Origin: Tenacibaculum haliotis
Lineage (GTDB): Bacteria; Bacteroidota; Bacteroidia; Flavobacteriales; Flavobacteriaceae
Reading direction: 5' to 3'
Length of the DNA: 64,000 bases
NCBI RefSeq assembly: GCF_025215075.1
Contig: NZ_JAOBTH010000022.1
Coordinates: forward strand, 1-64,000
In this document: in pieces, positions 33,750 through 42,811 of the stretch
How positions within the stretch are numbered: position 1 is the stretch's first letter
How the letters are laid out: every line of letters starts with the position of its first letter
Translations under genes and position numbers: made by a program
The notes under the pieces: generated by a model
The model's input: only the letters and a program-made list of their open reading frames with translations
Database searches by the model: none
What the model was told of the DNA's origin: nothing

Positions 33750-35000
33750 TTAATCTAGTTTTCTAAAGACTACACAAGCGTTATGACCTCCGAATCCAAA
33801 TGTATTACTCATTGCAACTTTAATCTCTCTTTTTTGAGGTTTGTTTAGCGTTAAGTTTAACTCTGAATTAATATTCTCATCAACGTTAACGTGGTTAATC
33901 GTTGGTGGTACAACACCGTGTTCCATTGCTAATATAGATGCAATAGATTCAACAGCTCCGGCAGCACCTAATAAGTGGCCTGTCATAGATTTTGTTGAAT
34001 TAATGTTGATGTTTTTAGCATGTGCTCCGAAAACTTCAGAAATAGCTTTTAACTCAGCAACATCTCCTAAAGGTGTAGAAGTACCATGTGTATTAATATG
34101 GTCTACATCTTCTGGTTTTAAACCTGCATTTTCAAGGCAGTTTTTCATTACAGCAATAACACCAATTCCATCAGGATGTGGTGCTGTCATATGGTAAGCG
34201 TCAGATGACATTCCTCCACCAATAACTTCTGCATAAATTTTTGCTCCACGTGCTTTTGCATGTTCATATTCTTCTAACACAAGTGCTCCTGCTCCCTCTC
34301 CTAAAACAAAACCATCACGTTCTGCATCAAAAGGCTTCGAGGCAGATTTATGGTTTTTATTATTAGTAGAAAGTGCGTGCATTGCATTAAAACCTCCAAC
34401 ACCTGCATATGTAATAGCAGCTTCACTACCTCCTGTTACAATAACATCACAATGTCCAAGTCTAATATAATTTAATGCATCTATCATCGCGTTTGCTGAT
34501 GATGCACATGCAGATACCGTTGTATAGTTAGGCCCCATAAATCCATTTTTAATAGATATATGACCTGGTGCGATATCAGCAATCATTTTAGGTATAAAAA
34601 ATGGATTAAATCTTGGTGTACCATCTCCGGCTCCAAAATTCATAGCTTCGTTTTGAAAAGTTTCTAAACCTCCAATACCAGCTCCCCAAATTACACCTAC
34701 TCTAAATTTGTTAATTTCGTCTAGATTTAACTTCGAATCTACTATTGCTTCATCTGAAGCTACCATAGCATATTGCGTAAACCTATCCATTTTACGCGCA
34801 TCTTTCCTGTTGATAAAATCAGTCGCGTTAAAGTTTTTTAACTCACATGCAAAACGAGTTTTGAACTTGGCAGCATCGAAATACGTTATAGGCGCAGCTC
34901 CGCTAACTCCGTTAACTAAGCTATTCCAATACTCTTCTTTATTGTTTCCTATTGGCGTTAATGCGCCAAGTCCAGTTACTACAACTCGTTTTAATTGCAT
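33750..35000 (-). CDS. fabF: beta-ketoacyl-ACP synthase II
   Basis: This 416-residue condensing enzyme of fatty-acid elongation joins acyl groups with malonyl-ACP. The nucleophile is in TTVSACASSANAM near residue 163, with active-site His in INTHGTSTPLGD and SMTGHLLGAAG. The start is MQLKRVVVTGLGALTPIG. It is directly downstream of acpP (five bases between), its substrate carrier, and upstream of rnc. Confidence 0.98.
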   Translation of the reverse strand: MQLKRVVVTGLGALTPIGNNKEEYWNSLVNGVSGAAPITYFDAAKFKTRFACELKNFNATDFINRKDARKMDRFTQYAMVASDEAIVDSKLNLDEINKFRVGVIWGAGIGGLETFQNEAMNFGAGDGTPRFNPFFIPKMIADIAPGHISIKNGFMGPNYTTVSACASSANAMIDALNYIRLGHCDVIVTGGSEAAITYAGVGGFNAMHALSTNNKNHKSASKPFDAERDGFVLGEGAGALVLEEYEHAKARGAKIYAEVIGGGMSSDAYHMTAPHPDGIGVIAVMKNCLENAGLKPEDVDHINTHGTSTPLGDVAELKAISEVFGAHAKNININSTKSMTGHLLGAAGAVESIASILAMEHGVVPPTINHVNVDENINSELNLTLNKPQKREIKVAMSNTFGFGGHNACVVFRKLD

Positions 35001-35005
35001 ATAAA

Positions 35006-35242
35006 TTATTTTTTAGCTTCTTCGATATAGCTTACTGCTTGACCTACTGTACCTATGTTTTCTGCTTGATCGTCTGGAATTTGGATATCAAATTCTTTTT
35101 CGAATTCCATGATTAATTCAACAGTATCTAAAGAATCTGCTCCTAAATCGTTTGTGAAGCTTGCTTCGTTTGTTACTTCGTTATCGTCTACTCCTAACTT
35201 GTCTACGATAATCGCTTTTACTCTTGATGCTATGTCTGACAT
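35006..35242 (-). CDS. acpP: acyl carrier protein
   Basis: This 78-residue acidic carrier of fatty-acid intermediates has the phosphopantetheine Ser in [15 protein letters not shown]. It is the first gene of the cluster acpP-fabF-rnc-IPExxxVDY-pyk. A promoter box lies about 40 bases upstream. Confidence 0.98.
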   Translation of the reverse strand: MSDIASRVKAIIVDKLGVDDNEVTNEASFTNDLGADSLDTVELIMEFEKEFDIQIPDDQAENIGTVGQAVSYIEEAKK

Positions 35243-35281
35243 AATTTGTTTGTTTGTTTGTTTTAAAGTTTAAAATCGAGG

Positions 35282-35289
35282 CAAAAGTA
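35282..35289 (-). promoter_or_regulatory. TAnnTTTG promoter box for acpP cluster
   Basis: The minus strand reads TACTTTTG, about 40 bases upstream of the acpP ATG. Confidence 0.5.
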
Positions 35290-35427
35290 CGAATCTTAAC
35301 TATTAATTCTAACTTTTGCTCAAAAATGTGTGGTCTAATATAAAAAAAATATTGAATATTTTGCTACAAACACCACCGTTGTTAATAATTATTCTTTTTT
35401 TTGTAGCAACAAAATACCATAATTAAC

Positions 35428-35997
35428 ATGAAACGTATCGTAATTTTTGCTTCTGGTTCTGGTTCTAATGCTGAAAATATTATTAAATACTTTCAAAATT
35501 CCAATATTGCTACCGTTACTCACGTATTGTCTAACAATGAACATGCCAAGGTTTTTGATAGATGTGAACGTTTAAATATAGATGCTTCGTTATTTGACAA
35601 AGAGAACTTTGTAAAAGAAGATACTATTTTAAATTTTTTACAAGTTGAAGCCGATATAATTATACTTGCAGGATTTTTATGGCGTATTCCGGCTAAAATA
35701 GTTACTGCTTTTCCTAATAATATAATAAATATTCACCCTGCATTGCTACCAAAATATGGTGGTAAAGGCATGTATGGTATGAATGTTCATAAGGCTGTAA
35801 AAGAAAATAATGAAACCGAAACTGGTATTACAATTCATTATGTAAACGAAAATTACGACGAAGGTGCTATTATTTATCAAACGAAAACTAATGTGCTTTC
35901 TTCAGATTCAGCAGATAATATCGCAAATAAAATTCATATGTTAGAGCAAGAACACTTTCCTAAAATTATAGAAAATGTAATTTTAGAAAATGTCTAA
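35428..35997 (+). CDS. purN: phosphoribosylglycinamide formyltransferase
   Basis: This 189-residue folate-dependent enzyme of purine synthesis formylates GAR. Motifs are GSGSNAENIIKYF at the start, AGFLWRIPAKIV, NIHPALLPKYGGKGMYG with the active-site Asn and His, and ETGITIHYVNENYDEG with the conserved Asp. Typical length is about 190-210. It is divergent from acpP and overlaps the RNase H gene by 8 bases. Confidence 0.95.
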   Translation: MKRIVIFASGSGSNAENIIKYFQNSNIATVTHVLSNNEHAKVFDRCERLNIDASLFDKENFVKEDTILNFLQVEADIIILAGFLWRIPAKIVTAFPNNIINIHPALLPKYGGKGMYGMNVHKAVKENNETETGITIHYVNENYDEGAIIYQTKTNVLSSDSADNIANKIHMLEQEHFPKIIENVILENV

Positions 35998-36625
35998 AAA
36001 AAAATATTACGTTGTTTGGAAGGGTAAAAAAACAGGTGTTTTCATTTCGTGGAATGTTTGTAAAAAACAAATTACCGGATTTGAAGGTGCTCAATACAAA
36101 GCTTTTATAGATAAAAAAGCAGCCGAAATTGCTTTTACTAAAAATTACAGTGATTATATAGGTAAAGAGACTAAAAAGGTTGTCTTATCCGCTGAAGAAA
36201 AAGCTAGTTACGGAATACCTAATTTAGAAACTATTGCTGTTGATGCTGCTTGTGCTGGAAATCCTGGTGTGATGGAGTATCGTGGTGTTTTAACAAAAAG
36301 CAAAAAAGAAATTTTTAGAATGGGTCCTTATAAAAAAGGGACTAATAACATTGGTGAATTTTTAGCTTTGGTACATGGAATAGCACTCTTAAAGAATAAA
36401 AAAATGGATACTTATCCTATATATTCTGATTCTAGAATAGCAATGAGTTGGATTAAAAAGAAACAATGTAGAACCAACATAACTTTTGACGCAAGTAATA
36501 AAGATATCTTAGATTTAATAAAACGTGCCGAAAAGTGGTTAAAAGAAAATACTTTTAAAAACCCTATATTAAAATGGGAAACTAAAGCTTGGGGGGAAAT
36601 TCCTGCTGATTTTGGTAGAAAATAG
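35990..36625 (+). CDS. rnhA: ribonuclease H with viroplasmin domain
   Basis: This 211-residue protein has an N-terminal viroplasmin (caulimovirus-type) RNA/DNA-hybrid binding domain, residues 1-45 (YYVVWKGKKTGVFISW), joined to a type I RNase H domain. Catalytic acids are visible in VDAACAGNPG, NNIGEFLALVHG and YSDSRIA, with a last Asp near the C-terminus. It removes RNA from RNA-DNA hybrids. The bacterial viroplasmin-RNase H fusion is common in Bacteroidota. It overlaps purN and ends in a terminator that includes its stop codon. Confidence 0.92.
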   Translation: MSKKKYYVVWKGKKTGVFISWNVCKKQITGFEGAQYKAFIDKKAAEIAFTKNYSDYIGKETKKVVLSAEEKASYGIPNLETIAVDAACAGNPGVMEYRGVLTKSKKEIFRMGPYKKGTNNIGEFLALVHGIALLKNKKMDTYPIYSDSRIAMSWIKKKQCRTNITFDASNKDILDLIKRAEKWLKENTFKNPILKWETKAWGEIPADFGRK

Positions 36626-36660
36626 AAATAACCGAGTAAAAACACCTGGTTATTTCTATT
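36621..36660. terminator. bidirectional terminator
   Basis: AATAGAAATAACC and GGTTATTTCTATT form a perfect 13-bp stem between the convergent RNase H and MORN-like genes, and T-rich sequence follows. Confidence 0.8.
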
Positions 36661-36687
36661 TTTTATATAAATACGAACTCTTTAAAG

Positions 36688-37035
36688 TTATTTAACAGCC
36701 ATTTCTGTTTCTTCTCTCCAAGTCTGAACACTAGCAATAACATTATCTGTATAATCTATCTCTTTTAAACCGTCTTCTTTCCACATAAACCATTTACCTA
36801 CTTTTTTGCCCGCTTCATAATGCGCAATTGTTTTCTTGCTTCCTTCAGCATCAAAAGAAATCCAAGTTCCTGTTAATTTTTTATTTTTGAAAAAACCCTG
36901 TTCTTTTACCTTGCCGTCTTTATAAAAATAAGTTGCTTTTACTAAACCTCCTGACTTTTCAAATTTTGGCGCTTTATCCTGAGCTTGTAATAATGATACT
37001 GATAAAATACAAACAGCTATTACTAATTTTTTCAT
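36688..37035 (-). CDS. secreted MORN-repeat / YwqK-like protein
   Basis: This 115-residue protein has a signal peptide (MKKLVIAVCILSVSLLQA) and three MORN-type repeats, such as YFYKDGKVKEQGFFKNKK and WFMWKEDGLKEIDY. Proteins of this type are often labelled YwqK-like antitoxins, but no toxin gene is next to it, so that label should not be taken as function. It is probably a small periplasmic or surface protein. It stands alone, divergent from the DUF1304 gene. Confidence 0.7.
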   Translation of the reverse strand: MKKLVIAVCILSVSLLQAQDKAPKFEKSGGLVKATYFYKDGKVKEQGFFKNKKLTGTWISFDAEGSKKTIAHYEAGKKVGKWFMWKEDGLKEIDYTDNVIASVQTWREETEMAVK

Positions 37036-37193
37036 ATCTAAATTTTTTATAATTAATACTTACAATCCAAATATACAAATTATTTTACAAACAGGAAACA
37101 TTTACGTAACATTAATTTAACATTGGTTTTTTGTAACTTCTTTTTTATTTTAAAAAGCTATAAATTTATTTAATTTAATTCCATCTTTACATT

Positions 37194-37565
37194 ATGAACA
37201 TTACACAATACATATTCATCGGTCTCGTAGCTTTAATTCACATATACATAATGTTTTTAGAAATGGTTTTATGGACAAAACCTAAAGGAATAAAAACATT
37301 CGGTTTAAAAAACAAAGAATTTGCAGAAGAGACAAAAGTACTGGCCGCTAACCAAGGCTTATACAATGGTTTTCTGGCCACTGGATTAATTTGGGCTTTA
37401 CTCGACAACAATTACCCAAATAGTATTGCTATATTTTTTCTTAGTTGTGTGACCATAGCAGGTGTTTATGGGTCTTATTCAACAAAGAAGATAAGAATTC
37501 TTTATATTCAAGCTATACCCGCAATTATAGCAATAATTTTAACCTTATTAAAAATTTACAATTAA
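37194..37565 (+). CDS. DUF1304 family membrane protein
   Basis: This 123-residue protein has four membrane helices. The family phrase is AANQGLYNGFLATGLIWAL in the middle, with conserved Glu and Trp in MFLEMVLWTKPKG near residue 22. The function is unknown. It starts an operon with the MscS-like gene, whose start is two bases after its stop. Confidence 0.85.
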   Translation: MNITQYIFIGLVALIHIYIMFLEMVLWTKPKGIKTFGLKNKEFAEETKVLAANQGLYNGFLATGLIWALLDNNYPNSIAIFFLSCVTIAGVYGSYSTKKIRILYIQAIPAIIAIILTLLKIYN

Positions 37566-37566
37566 A

Positions 37567-38373
37567 ATGGATTTCGAAAAAATCATTGACAGCATTATTA
37601 CTTATGGTATGGAATACGGATTTAAAATATTAACAGCTATTATTATATGGGTTGTTGGTTCTTGGCTTATTAAAAAAGTAATGCTAACTACAACTACTAT
37701 AATGATGAAAAAAAATTACGATGAAAGTTTACAAAAATTTTCATTGAACCTTATTAACTGGACACTTAAAATTCTGTTAATTATTGTTCTGTTATCTAAA
37801 GTAGGTATAGAAACCACTTCGTTTGCTGCTATTATTGGTGCTGCAGGTTTGGCTGTTGGTTTAGCTTTACAGGGTTCACTTTCTAACTTTGCTGGTGGTG
37901 CTTTAATAATGATATTTAAACCTTTTAAAATAGGTGACTTAATAGAAGCACAAGGAATTAAAGGTGTGGTAAAAGAAATACAGATTTTTACCACTCAATT
38001 AAATACGCCTGGTAACAAATTAGCGATTATTCCAAACGGTATACTATCAAATGGAAATATTATTAATTACACTACAGAAGGAAAATTGCGTATAGATTTA
38101 ACTTTTGGCGTTTCTTACGATGCTGATATTAAACAATCAAAAGAAGTTTTAATGCAAGTTTTAACAGTAAATCCTAAAGTATTAAAAGACCCTGCTCCTT
38201 CTGTAAATGTATCTGAACTAGCAGATAGCTCAGTAAACTTTGCTGTTAGACCATGGGTTAATGTAGCTGATTACTGGGATGTTTATTTCGAAACTACCGA
38301 AAACGTAAAATTAGCACTAGATAAAGCTGGCATTGAAATTCCATATCCTCATGCTGTTGAAATTCAAAAATAA
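37567..38373 (+). CDS. small-conductance mechanosensitive channel, MscS-like
   Basis: This 268-residue protein has three N-terminal membrane helices, then the pore helix with GAAGLAVGLALQGSLSNFAGG at about 91-111, which is the MscS TM3 pattern of Gly and Ala. The beta domain follows with FKIGDLIEA and PNGILSNGNIINYT. It would open under membrane tension to release solutes during osmotic downshock. Length and order match E. coli MscS (286). Confidence 0.92.
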   Translation: MDFEKIIDSIITYGMEYGFKILTAIIIWVVGSWLIKKVMLTTTTIMMKKNYDESLQKFSLNLINWTLKILLIIVLLSKVGIETTSFAAIIGAAGLAVGLALQGSLSNFAGGALIMIFKPFKIGDLIEAQGIKGVVKEIQIFTTQLNTPGNKLAIIPNGILSNGNIINYTTEGKLRIDLTFGVSYDADIKQSKEVLMQVLTVNPKVLKDPAPSVNVSELADSSVNFAVRPWVNVADYWDVYFETTENVKLALDKAGIEIPYPHAVEIQK

Positions 38374-38423
38374 TTTGTGTATCTTATTTATTTTTTTTAT
38401 GTTTATTTACTAAAGACTGTAAC

Positions 38424-39092
38424 ATGAAATACAAATTAACATTTTTATTAGTAATACAAGTTTTACTAATAAATGCACAATTAGGAAATAGGAATTCATT
38501 AGCAGCAGCTATGTCTTTTAAGATTTTTGAGAATACTGACAAGAGAACAAAAGGAACTCCTTATATTAACAAAGAATTTAGACCTGTTAAAATTTCGGGA
38601 TATAAGAACACCAATCTAAAAGCTAGGTATAATGCTCATCAAGACTATTTTGAAGTTTTACATAATGGAATTACAAAATATTTAACAGTTGATAGCCCTT
38701 TAAAAATTACATTTGTTTACTCCAATAAAGTTTACGCAGCGTTCAACAAATCTGATAAGCAAAATGAAAAGCACTTCTATGTAATTAAACATAATGAATC
38801 TTCATTTAAAATATTACTAAAAGAGAAGATTATTTTAAGAGAGGAAATTAAAGTTAAAACTGGTTATAATTCTTATACACCAGCAATTTTTAAGAAAAAA
38901 AAGAATATTTATTTTATAAAGTTTGAAAACGATAAAAAAGTTATAGAAATCCCAACAAAAACAAGAAAATTTTTAAACCTCTTCTCAGATAAATCTAAAG
39001 AGTTAAAGAAATTTATAAAAAAAAATAAATTGAAAACAAAAAAAGAGGACGATCTAATTAAAATTTTTAAGTACTATAATACATTAAAGTAA
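38424..39092 (+). CDS. exported hypothetical protein
   Basis: This 222-residue protein has a signal peptide (MKYKLTFLLVIQVLLINAQ) and a Lys-rich mature part with beta-like segments. The C-terminus is very basic (SKELKKFIKKNKLKTKKED). No family is recognised with certainty. It overlaps the 3' end of tsaB, which runs the other way, by 9 bases. Confidence 0.55.
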   Translation: MKYKLTFLLVIQVLLINAQLGNRNSLAAAMSFKIFENTDKRTKGTPYINKEFRPVKISGYKNTNLKARYNAHQDYFEVLHNGITKYLTVDSPLKITFVYSNKVYAAFNKSDKQNEKHFYVIKHNESSFKILLKEKIILREEIKVKTGYNSYTPAIFKKKKNIYFIKFENDKKVIEIPTKTRKFLNLFSDKSKELKKFIKKNKLKTKKEDDLIKIFKYYNTLK

Positions 39093-39764
39093 TTTCTTTT
39101 TTTCAGGAATAGCAATAAAATCTTTTAGATAAAAAGGCTCAAAATAAGCGACATCTTCGATGTCGTTTTTTTTGTACTTATCATAACTTAATTTTGCCAT
39201 TTCTTTTGCTGACGGAAATTTATCGTCAATAAAAACTGCATTATTATGAGTAATTACGTCCTTACATTTTGCAGCTCCATCACCTAAGAAATAAACTTTC
39301 CCTTTTGATAACTCTTCCCTAAAAGAATCTTCATCAATTATTTCTGCTTTGATTTTTCTTACTTGTTCGTAATTTGGATTATACACTGCTGAATACACTT
39401 CCATTCTTCGTGCATCTAACATTGATACAATCAATCCTTCTTGGATAGAAATACTGTAGGCTAGCGATTTTAAAGTCTGTATAGAAATTAACGGTTTATT
39501 TATAGCAAAACACATTCCTTTTGCTGCTGAAACACCAATACGAAGTCCCGTATACGAACCTGGCCCTTTACTTACAGCTACTGCGTCTATCCTTTCTGAA
39601 GTAATATTTACTTCCATTAAAAGTTCTTGAATAAAAGGGTGTAATTTTTCTGCATGCGAATAATTACCATCATTTAGTTCTCTAATTGCTAAAACCATTC
39701 CGTCTTTTGCTAAACTAACAGAGCAGTTTTTTGTTGCAGTTTCTATGTTAAGTATCAATGCCAA
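39084..39764 (-). CDS. tsaB: tRNA threonylcarbamoyladenosine biosynthesis protein TsaB
   Basis: This 226-residue protein is an inactive paralogue partner of TsaD in the complex making t6A at position 37 of ANN-decoding tRNAs. The start MALILNIETATKNCSVSL is the family start and uses TTG. SKGPGSYTGLRIG near residue 63 is the standard signature. A promoter box is 17 bases upstream. It is downstream of nothing on this strand, so it is a single-gene unit. Confidence 0.93.
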   Translation of the reverse strand: MALILNIETATKNCSVSLAKDGMVLAIRELNDGNYSHAEKLHPFIQELLMEVNITSERIDAVAVSKGPGSYTGLRIGVSAAKGMCFAINKPLISIQTLKSLAYSISIQEGLIVSMLDARRMEVYSAVYNPNYEQVRKIKAEIIDEDSFREELSKGKVYFLGDGAAKCKDVITHNNAVFIDDKFPSAKEMAKLSYDKYKKNDIEDVAYFEPFYLKDFIAIPEKKKLL

Positions 39765-39780
39765 ATTCTAAAAATTTAGG

Positions 39781-39788
39781 CAAAGATA
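39781..39788 (-). promoter_or_regulatory. TAnnTTTG promoter box for tsaB
   Basis: The minus strand reads TATCTTTG, 17 bases upstream of the TTG start. Confidence 0.55.
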
Positions 39789-39802
39789 CTCTTAAAAAAC
39801 AA

Positions 39803-39833
39803 AAAACTCATCAGCTAAAAAGTGATGAGTTTT
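39803..39833 (-). terminator. terminator of tolC-like gene
   Basis: AAAACTCATCA pairs with TGATGAGTTTT around a nine-base loop, just downstream of the tolC-like stop on the minus strand. Confidence 0.8.
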
Positions 39834-39853
39834 ATTGTATATAAATTATACTT

Positions 39854-41209
39854 TTAATCTAATAAGATATCTTCTCCGTAGTAAAACTTTAATACTTTGG
39901 TTGTAAATACGTAGTTATATTTTGCTCTAATTAGTGCGCTTTCAGCATTTACTAAACGATTACGAACTTGATCATAATCAAATTGCGTCATCGAACCATA
40001 ATCATAACTTACTTGTGCATTTTTAAAAGCTTCTTTTTGTGCTTCTAAAGAAATTTCTGCTGCTTCAAATGATTTCGATGCTGCTTTTGCATCTTGAAAA
40101 GATTTTTCTATTGTTTGCTGCAATTGTAATTTCTGACTTTCTAACCTTGTTTCAGTAATTAATTTACTAATTTTTGAACGCTCTACACTCGCATCGGTCT
40201 TAAATCCATTAAAAATTGGAATACTAACATTAAAGCCAATACCGTACCCTAAATTGTTATCTAATTGAGTTAAAAAACCTGTGTTAGAAAAACCTGTTGG
40301 TAAATCTAAATTATATCCATAATTCGTTCCAACATTTCCTGATGCTGTAACAGATGGCATATACGCCGATCTTGCAATCGCTATAGAAAGATCTGCATTC
40401 TCAATATTTAATTTTGCTCTAGTTATTTCAGGTCTGTTAGTTAATGCCTTTTTATATACTTCCTCTGAAGTACTGTAAAGCATTGCAGCAGATGGTGAAT
40501 CTATTTCAATTTTTGCTACATCAAAACCATTAAAAGGCACTTGTAATAACTGTGAAATATTAAGTAATGCTAAATTTAAAGCGTTCTCTTGAGCAACTAA
40601 ATTCTGTACATCGTTTGATGCTGTAGATTGCACATTTAATAAATCACTTTTAGGAACTGCTCCTGCTTCAAACTGTGCTTTTGCACGTTCAATTTGCTTT
40701 TTACTAATAGCTGCTTGCGTAGTTGCAACAAGTAAATTTTCTTTAGCAAACAAAGCGTTTAAATACGAGTTAACAACACGTAAAGCAATATCATTCTCAA
40801 TCACTTCTAAATCTAACTTACTTCCTTCTACACCTAATTTTGCCTGCTTATAAGTATTTAACACTCTATAACCGTTAAAAACTGTAATACCAGTAGATAA
40901 ACCAAAGGAACCACCAAAATTACTTGTAGAAACTCTATCTTGAGAAACTGGATCGAAACCAGAACCAAATCTTAAATTACCTCCAGTAGAACCACTTAAA
41001 GATGGTAATTTATTTCCTCTAGCACTTTTTACATCAGCTTCAGCAATATCAATATTAAGCATATTCTGCTTTATTGTAATGTTGTTTTCTAATGCGTGAT
41101 TAACACATTCTTTAAGTGTCCATTGTTTTTGAGAAAAACCAGCTAGCGTAGTAAATAAAGCTGCGGCTATTACAAATTTTGTTTTCAAAACGAATATTTT
41201 TTTGTTCAT
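39854..41209 (-). CDS. TolC-like outer membrane efflux protein
   Basis: This 451-residue outer membrane factor forms a trimeric channel with long periplasmic helices. It has a signal peptide up to about residue 26 (AGFSQKQWTLKECVNHALE marks the mature start, typical for flavobacterial TolC). Repeats of the OEP domain follow, with AKLGVEGSKLDLEVIENDIA and AQFEAGAVPKSDLLNVQS in the first half and AQVSYDYGSMTQFDYDQVR in the second. No RND or MFP gene is next to it. It has its own terminator. Confidence 0.92.
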   Translation of the reverse strand: MNKKIFVLKTKFVIAAALFTTLAGFSQKQWTLKECVNHALENNITIKQNMLNIDIAEADVKSARGNKLPSLSGSTGGNLRFGSGFDPVSQDRVSTSNFGGSFGLSTGITVFNGYRVLNTYKQAKLGVEGSKLDLEVIENDIALRVVNSYLNALFAKENLLVATTQAAISKKQIERAKAQFEAGAVPKSDLLNVQSTASNDVQNLVAQENALNLALLNISQLLQVPFNGFDVAKIEIDSPSAAMLYSTSEEVYKKALTNRPEITRAKLNIENADLSIAIARSAYMPSVTASGNVGTNYGYNLDLPTGFSNTGFLTQLDNNLGYGIGFNVSIPIFNGFKTDASVERSKISKLITETRLESQKLQLQQTIEKSFQDAKAASKSFEAAEISLEAQKEAFKNAQVSYDYGSMTQFDYDQVRNRLVNAESALIRAKYNYVFTTKVLKFYYGEDILLD

Positions 41210-41405
41210 TATAATTAGTCAATTGATGTTCCAAAAAAGAAACAAACAGTAACAAACTGTTTTAAAGCTAATTACCGTAATTAATTATTTTTCAACTGTT
41301 TGATTTCGAACATTTACAGTTCTGAAACTGAACAATTGTTTTAGTTTTTTTTATATGACGACTAAAAGCAGCATATGTTACAAAAAAAACGCACTAATTA
41401 AAATA

Positions 41406-41618
41406 TTACTTTTTAACCATTTTTTTATGGCGGTAAATAAAGTAAGATAAAACACCTACTAAAATATAAGGGAACACCATTAAATAGGTAATTCCGTTAT
41501 TAACACCTTCAGCCATCGTTTCGTTTCCTCCTTCTACTACTGCTTTACACATAGCACACTGCGCAGATGCATTTACAGAAACAATAAATAAAACAAATAA
41601 TATATATTTTTTATACAT
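41406..41618 (-). CDS. small membrane protein with CxxC, cytochrome-oxidase linked
   Basis: This 70-residue protein has a signal peptide (MYKKYILFVLFIVSVNASA), then QCAMCKAVVEGG with a CxxC pair, and a C-terminal membrane helix. It overlaps the DUF420 gene by 8 bases, so it is the last gene of the leftward oxidase accessory cluster. CxxC and location suggest copper or redox handling for oxidase assembly; this is inference. Confidence 0.6.
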   Translation of the reverse strand: MYKKYILFVLFIVSVNASAQCAMCKAVVEGGNETMAEGVNNGITYLMVFPYILVGVLSYFIYRHKKMVKK

Positions 41619-42132
41619 AATATGGAGATATCATTAAATACACAACTACACCTGTTACTGCAACATACAACCATAATGGAAATGTAATTTTTGCTATTTT
41701 TTTATGTTGAGGAAAATTACCTAAACGTGCTCTCATAAATGTTATTAATACAAAAGGTATTACTACTATTGATAATACGATATGAGTAAATAAAATAAAT
41801 AAGTAAATATACTTTACAACGCCTTCTCCTCCAAAACTTGTAGAATCTGAAGTCATATGATATGCCACATACATTACTAAGAATAATACTGAACAAATAA
41901 TTGCGGCAGTGGTTAATTGTTCGTGTAATTTCTTGTTTCCCTTTTTAATCGCTATTACAGCGGCTATTAATAACAATGCTGTTAATCCGTTTACACTCGC
42001 ATAAATTGGCGGTAAAAAAGATAATGGTTCAACATTTGGTATTTTAATTCCGAATAAAGCAGCTACAGCTAATGGAATTACAACTGAAACTATGGTAATC
42101 AGTTTTTTATATTTTTTTTCTTCAGTGTTCAT
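41611..42132 (-). CDS. DUF420 family membrane protein
   Basis: This 173-residue protein has four or five membrane helices with His residues at helix ends, for example YVAYHMTSDSTSFGG and YLFILFTHIVLS. DUF420 proteins (CtaM/YozB-like) occur beside haem-copper oxidase genes and are needed for oxidase assembly in Bacillus. Its position right after SCO1 fits. It begins one base downstream of the SCO stop. Confidence 0.85.
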   Translation of the reverse strand: MNTEEKKYKKLITIVSVVIPLAVAALFGIKIPNVEPLSFLPPIYASVNGLTALLLIAAVIAIKKGNKKLHEQLTTAAIICSVLFLVMYVAYHMTSDSTSFGGEGVVKYIYLFILFTHIVLSIVVIPFVLITFMRARLGNFPQHKKIAKITFPLWLYVAVTGVVVYLMISPYYV

Positions 42133-42133
42133 A

Positions 42134-42811
42134 CTATTCTTTCAAAAGCAACTTAATATCTTGTTTTAATTCTGTAATTTGATTTCCAAAACCATGTTCA
42201 TCTAATGCACGGTAGTACATAATCGGATTTCCATGTTCATCGTAACGCGAACGGATATATCCGTTTTTATCAACCAAAGCAAATAAACCCGAATGCTCAA
42301 ATCCGCCATGAGAAACCTCACCCTTACCTGCAAATAGTTTAAAGCCTTCATTAGATAAATCATAAACAACATCCTCTGATTTTCCTGTTAGCAAATGCCA
42401 ATTTTTGTGGTTAATTCCGTTTTTAAGTGCATATTGTTTTAATTGATTTGGCGTATCAATATCTGGAGTGATAGAAAAAGAGGCTATTCCGAAATTAGGG
42501 TTTCCCATAAATTCATTTTGAATGGTAACCATTTCTGCATTCATTAAAGGGCAAATTGTGGGGCAAGTAGCAAAGAAAAACTCTACCACATATACTCTAC
42601 CTTTAAAATCATCATTACTAATTGTTTTTCCTTCTTGATTTACAAACTCAAAAGCAGGCACTTTATTAAATTTATGTAAATCGGCAGTTTGAAAATGTTT
42701 TATAATTTTTGGTACGGCATAAATACCGAACAATAAAATAATAAAAGAAATGCCTACGTATGAATACTTATTTTTTTTCATTTGAAATGCTATTTTTTCT
42801 TCGGTCGTCAC
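42134..42811 (-). CDS. SCO1/SenC copper chaperone
   Basis: This 225-residue, membrane-anchored, thioredoxin-fold copper chaperone serves the CuA site of cytochrome oxidase. The copper motif is FATCPTICPLM (CxxxC) at about residue 88, and the distal His may lie in SHGGFEHSG. One TM helix is at about 15-35. The frame overlaps the upstream gene by 44 bases; an in-frame ATG at 42781 (MKKNKYSYVGI) reduces the overlap to 14 and is also plausible. Confidence 0.9.
   Translation of the reverse strand: MTTEEKIAFQMKKNKYSYVGISFIILLFGIYAVPKIIKHFQTADLHKFNKVPAFEFVNQEGKTISNDDFKGRVYVVEFFFATCPTICPLMNAEMVTIQNEFMGNPNFGIASFSITPDIDTPNQLKQYALKNGINHKNWHLLTGKSEDVVYDLSNEGFKLFAGKGEVSHGGFEHSGLFALVDKNGYIRSRYDEHGNPIMYYRALDEHGFGNQITELKQDIKLLLKE

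Noticed and set aside
36688-37035. Toxin-antitoxin system suggested by the YwqK-like name
   Set aside because: There is a signal peptide and no partner gene. MORN-type repeats alone do not show antitoxin function.
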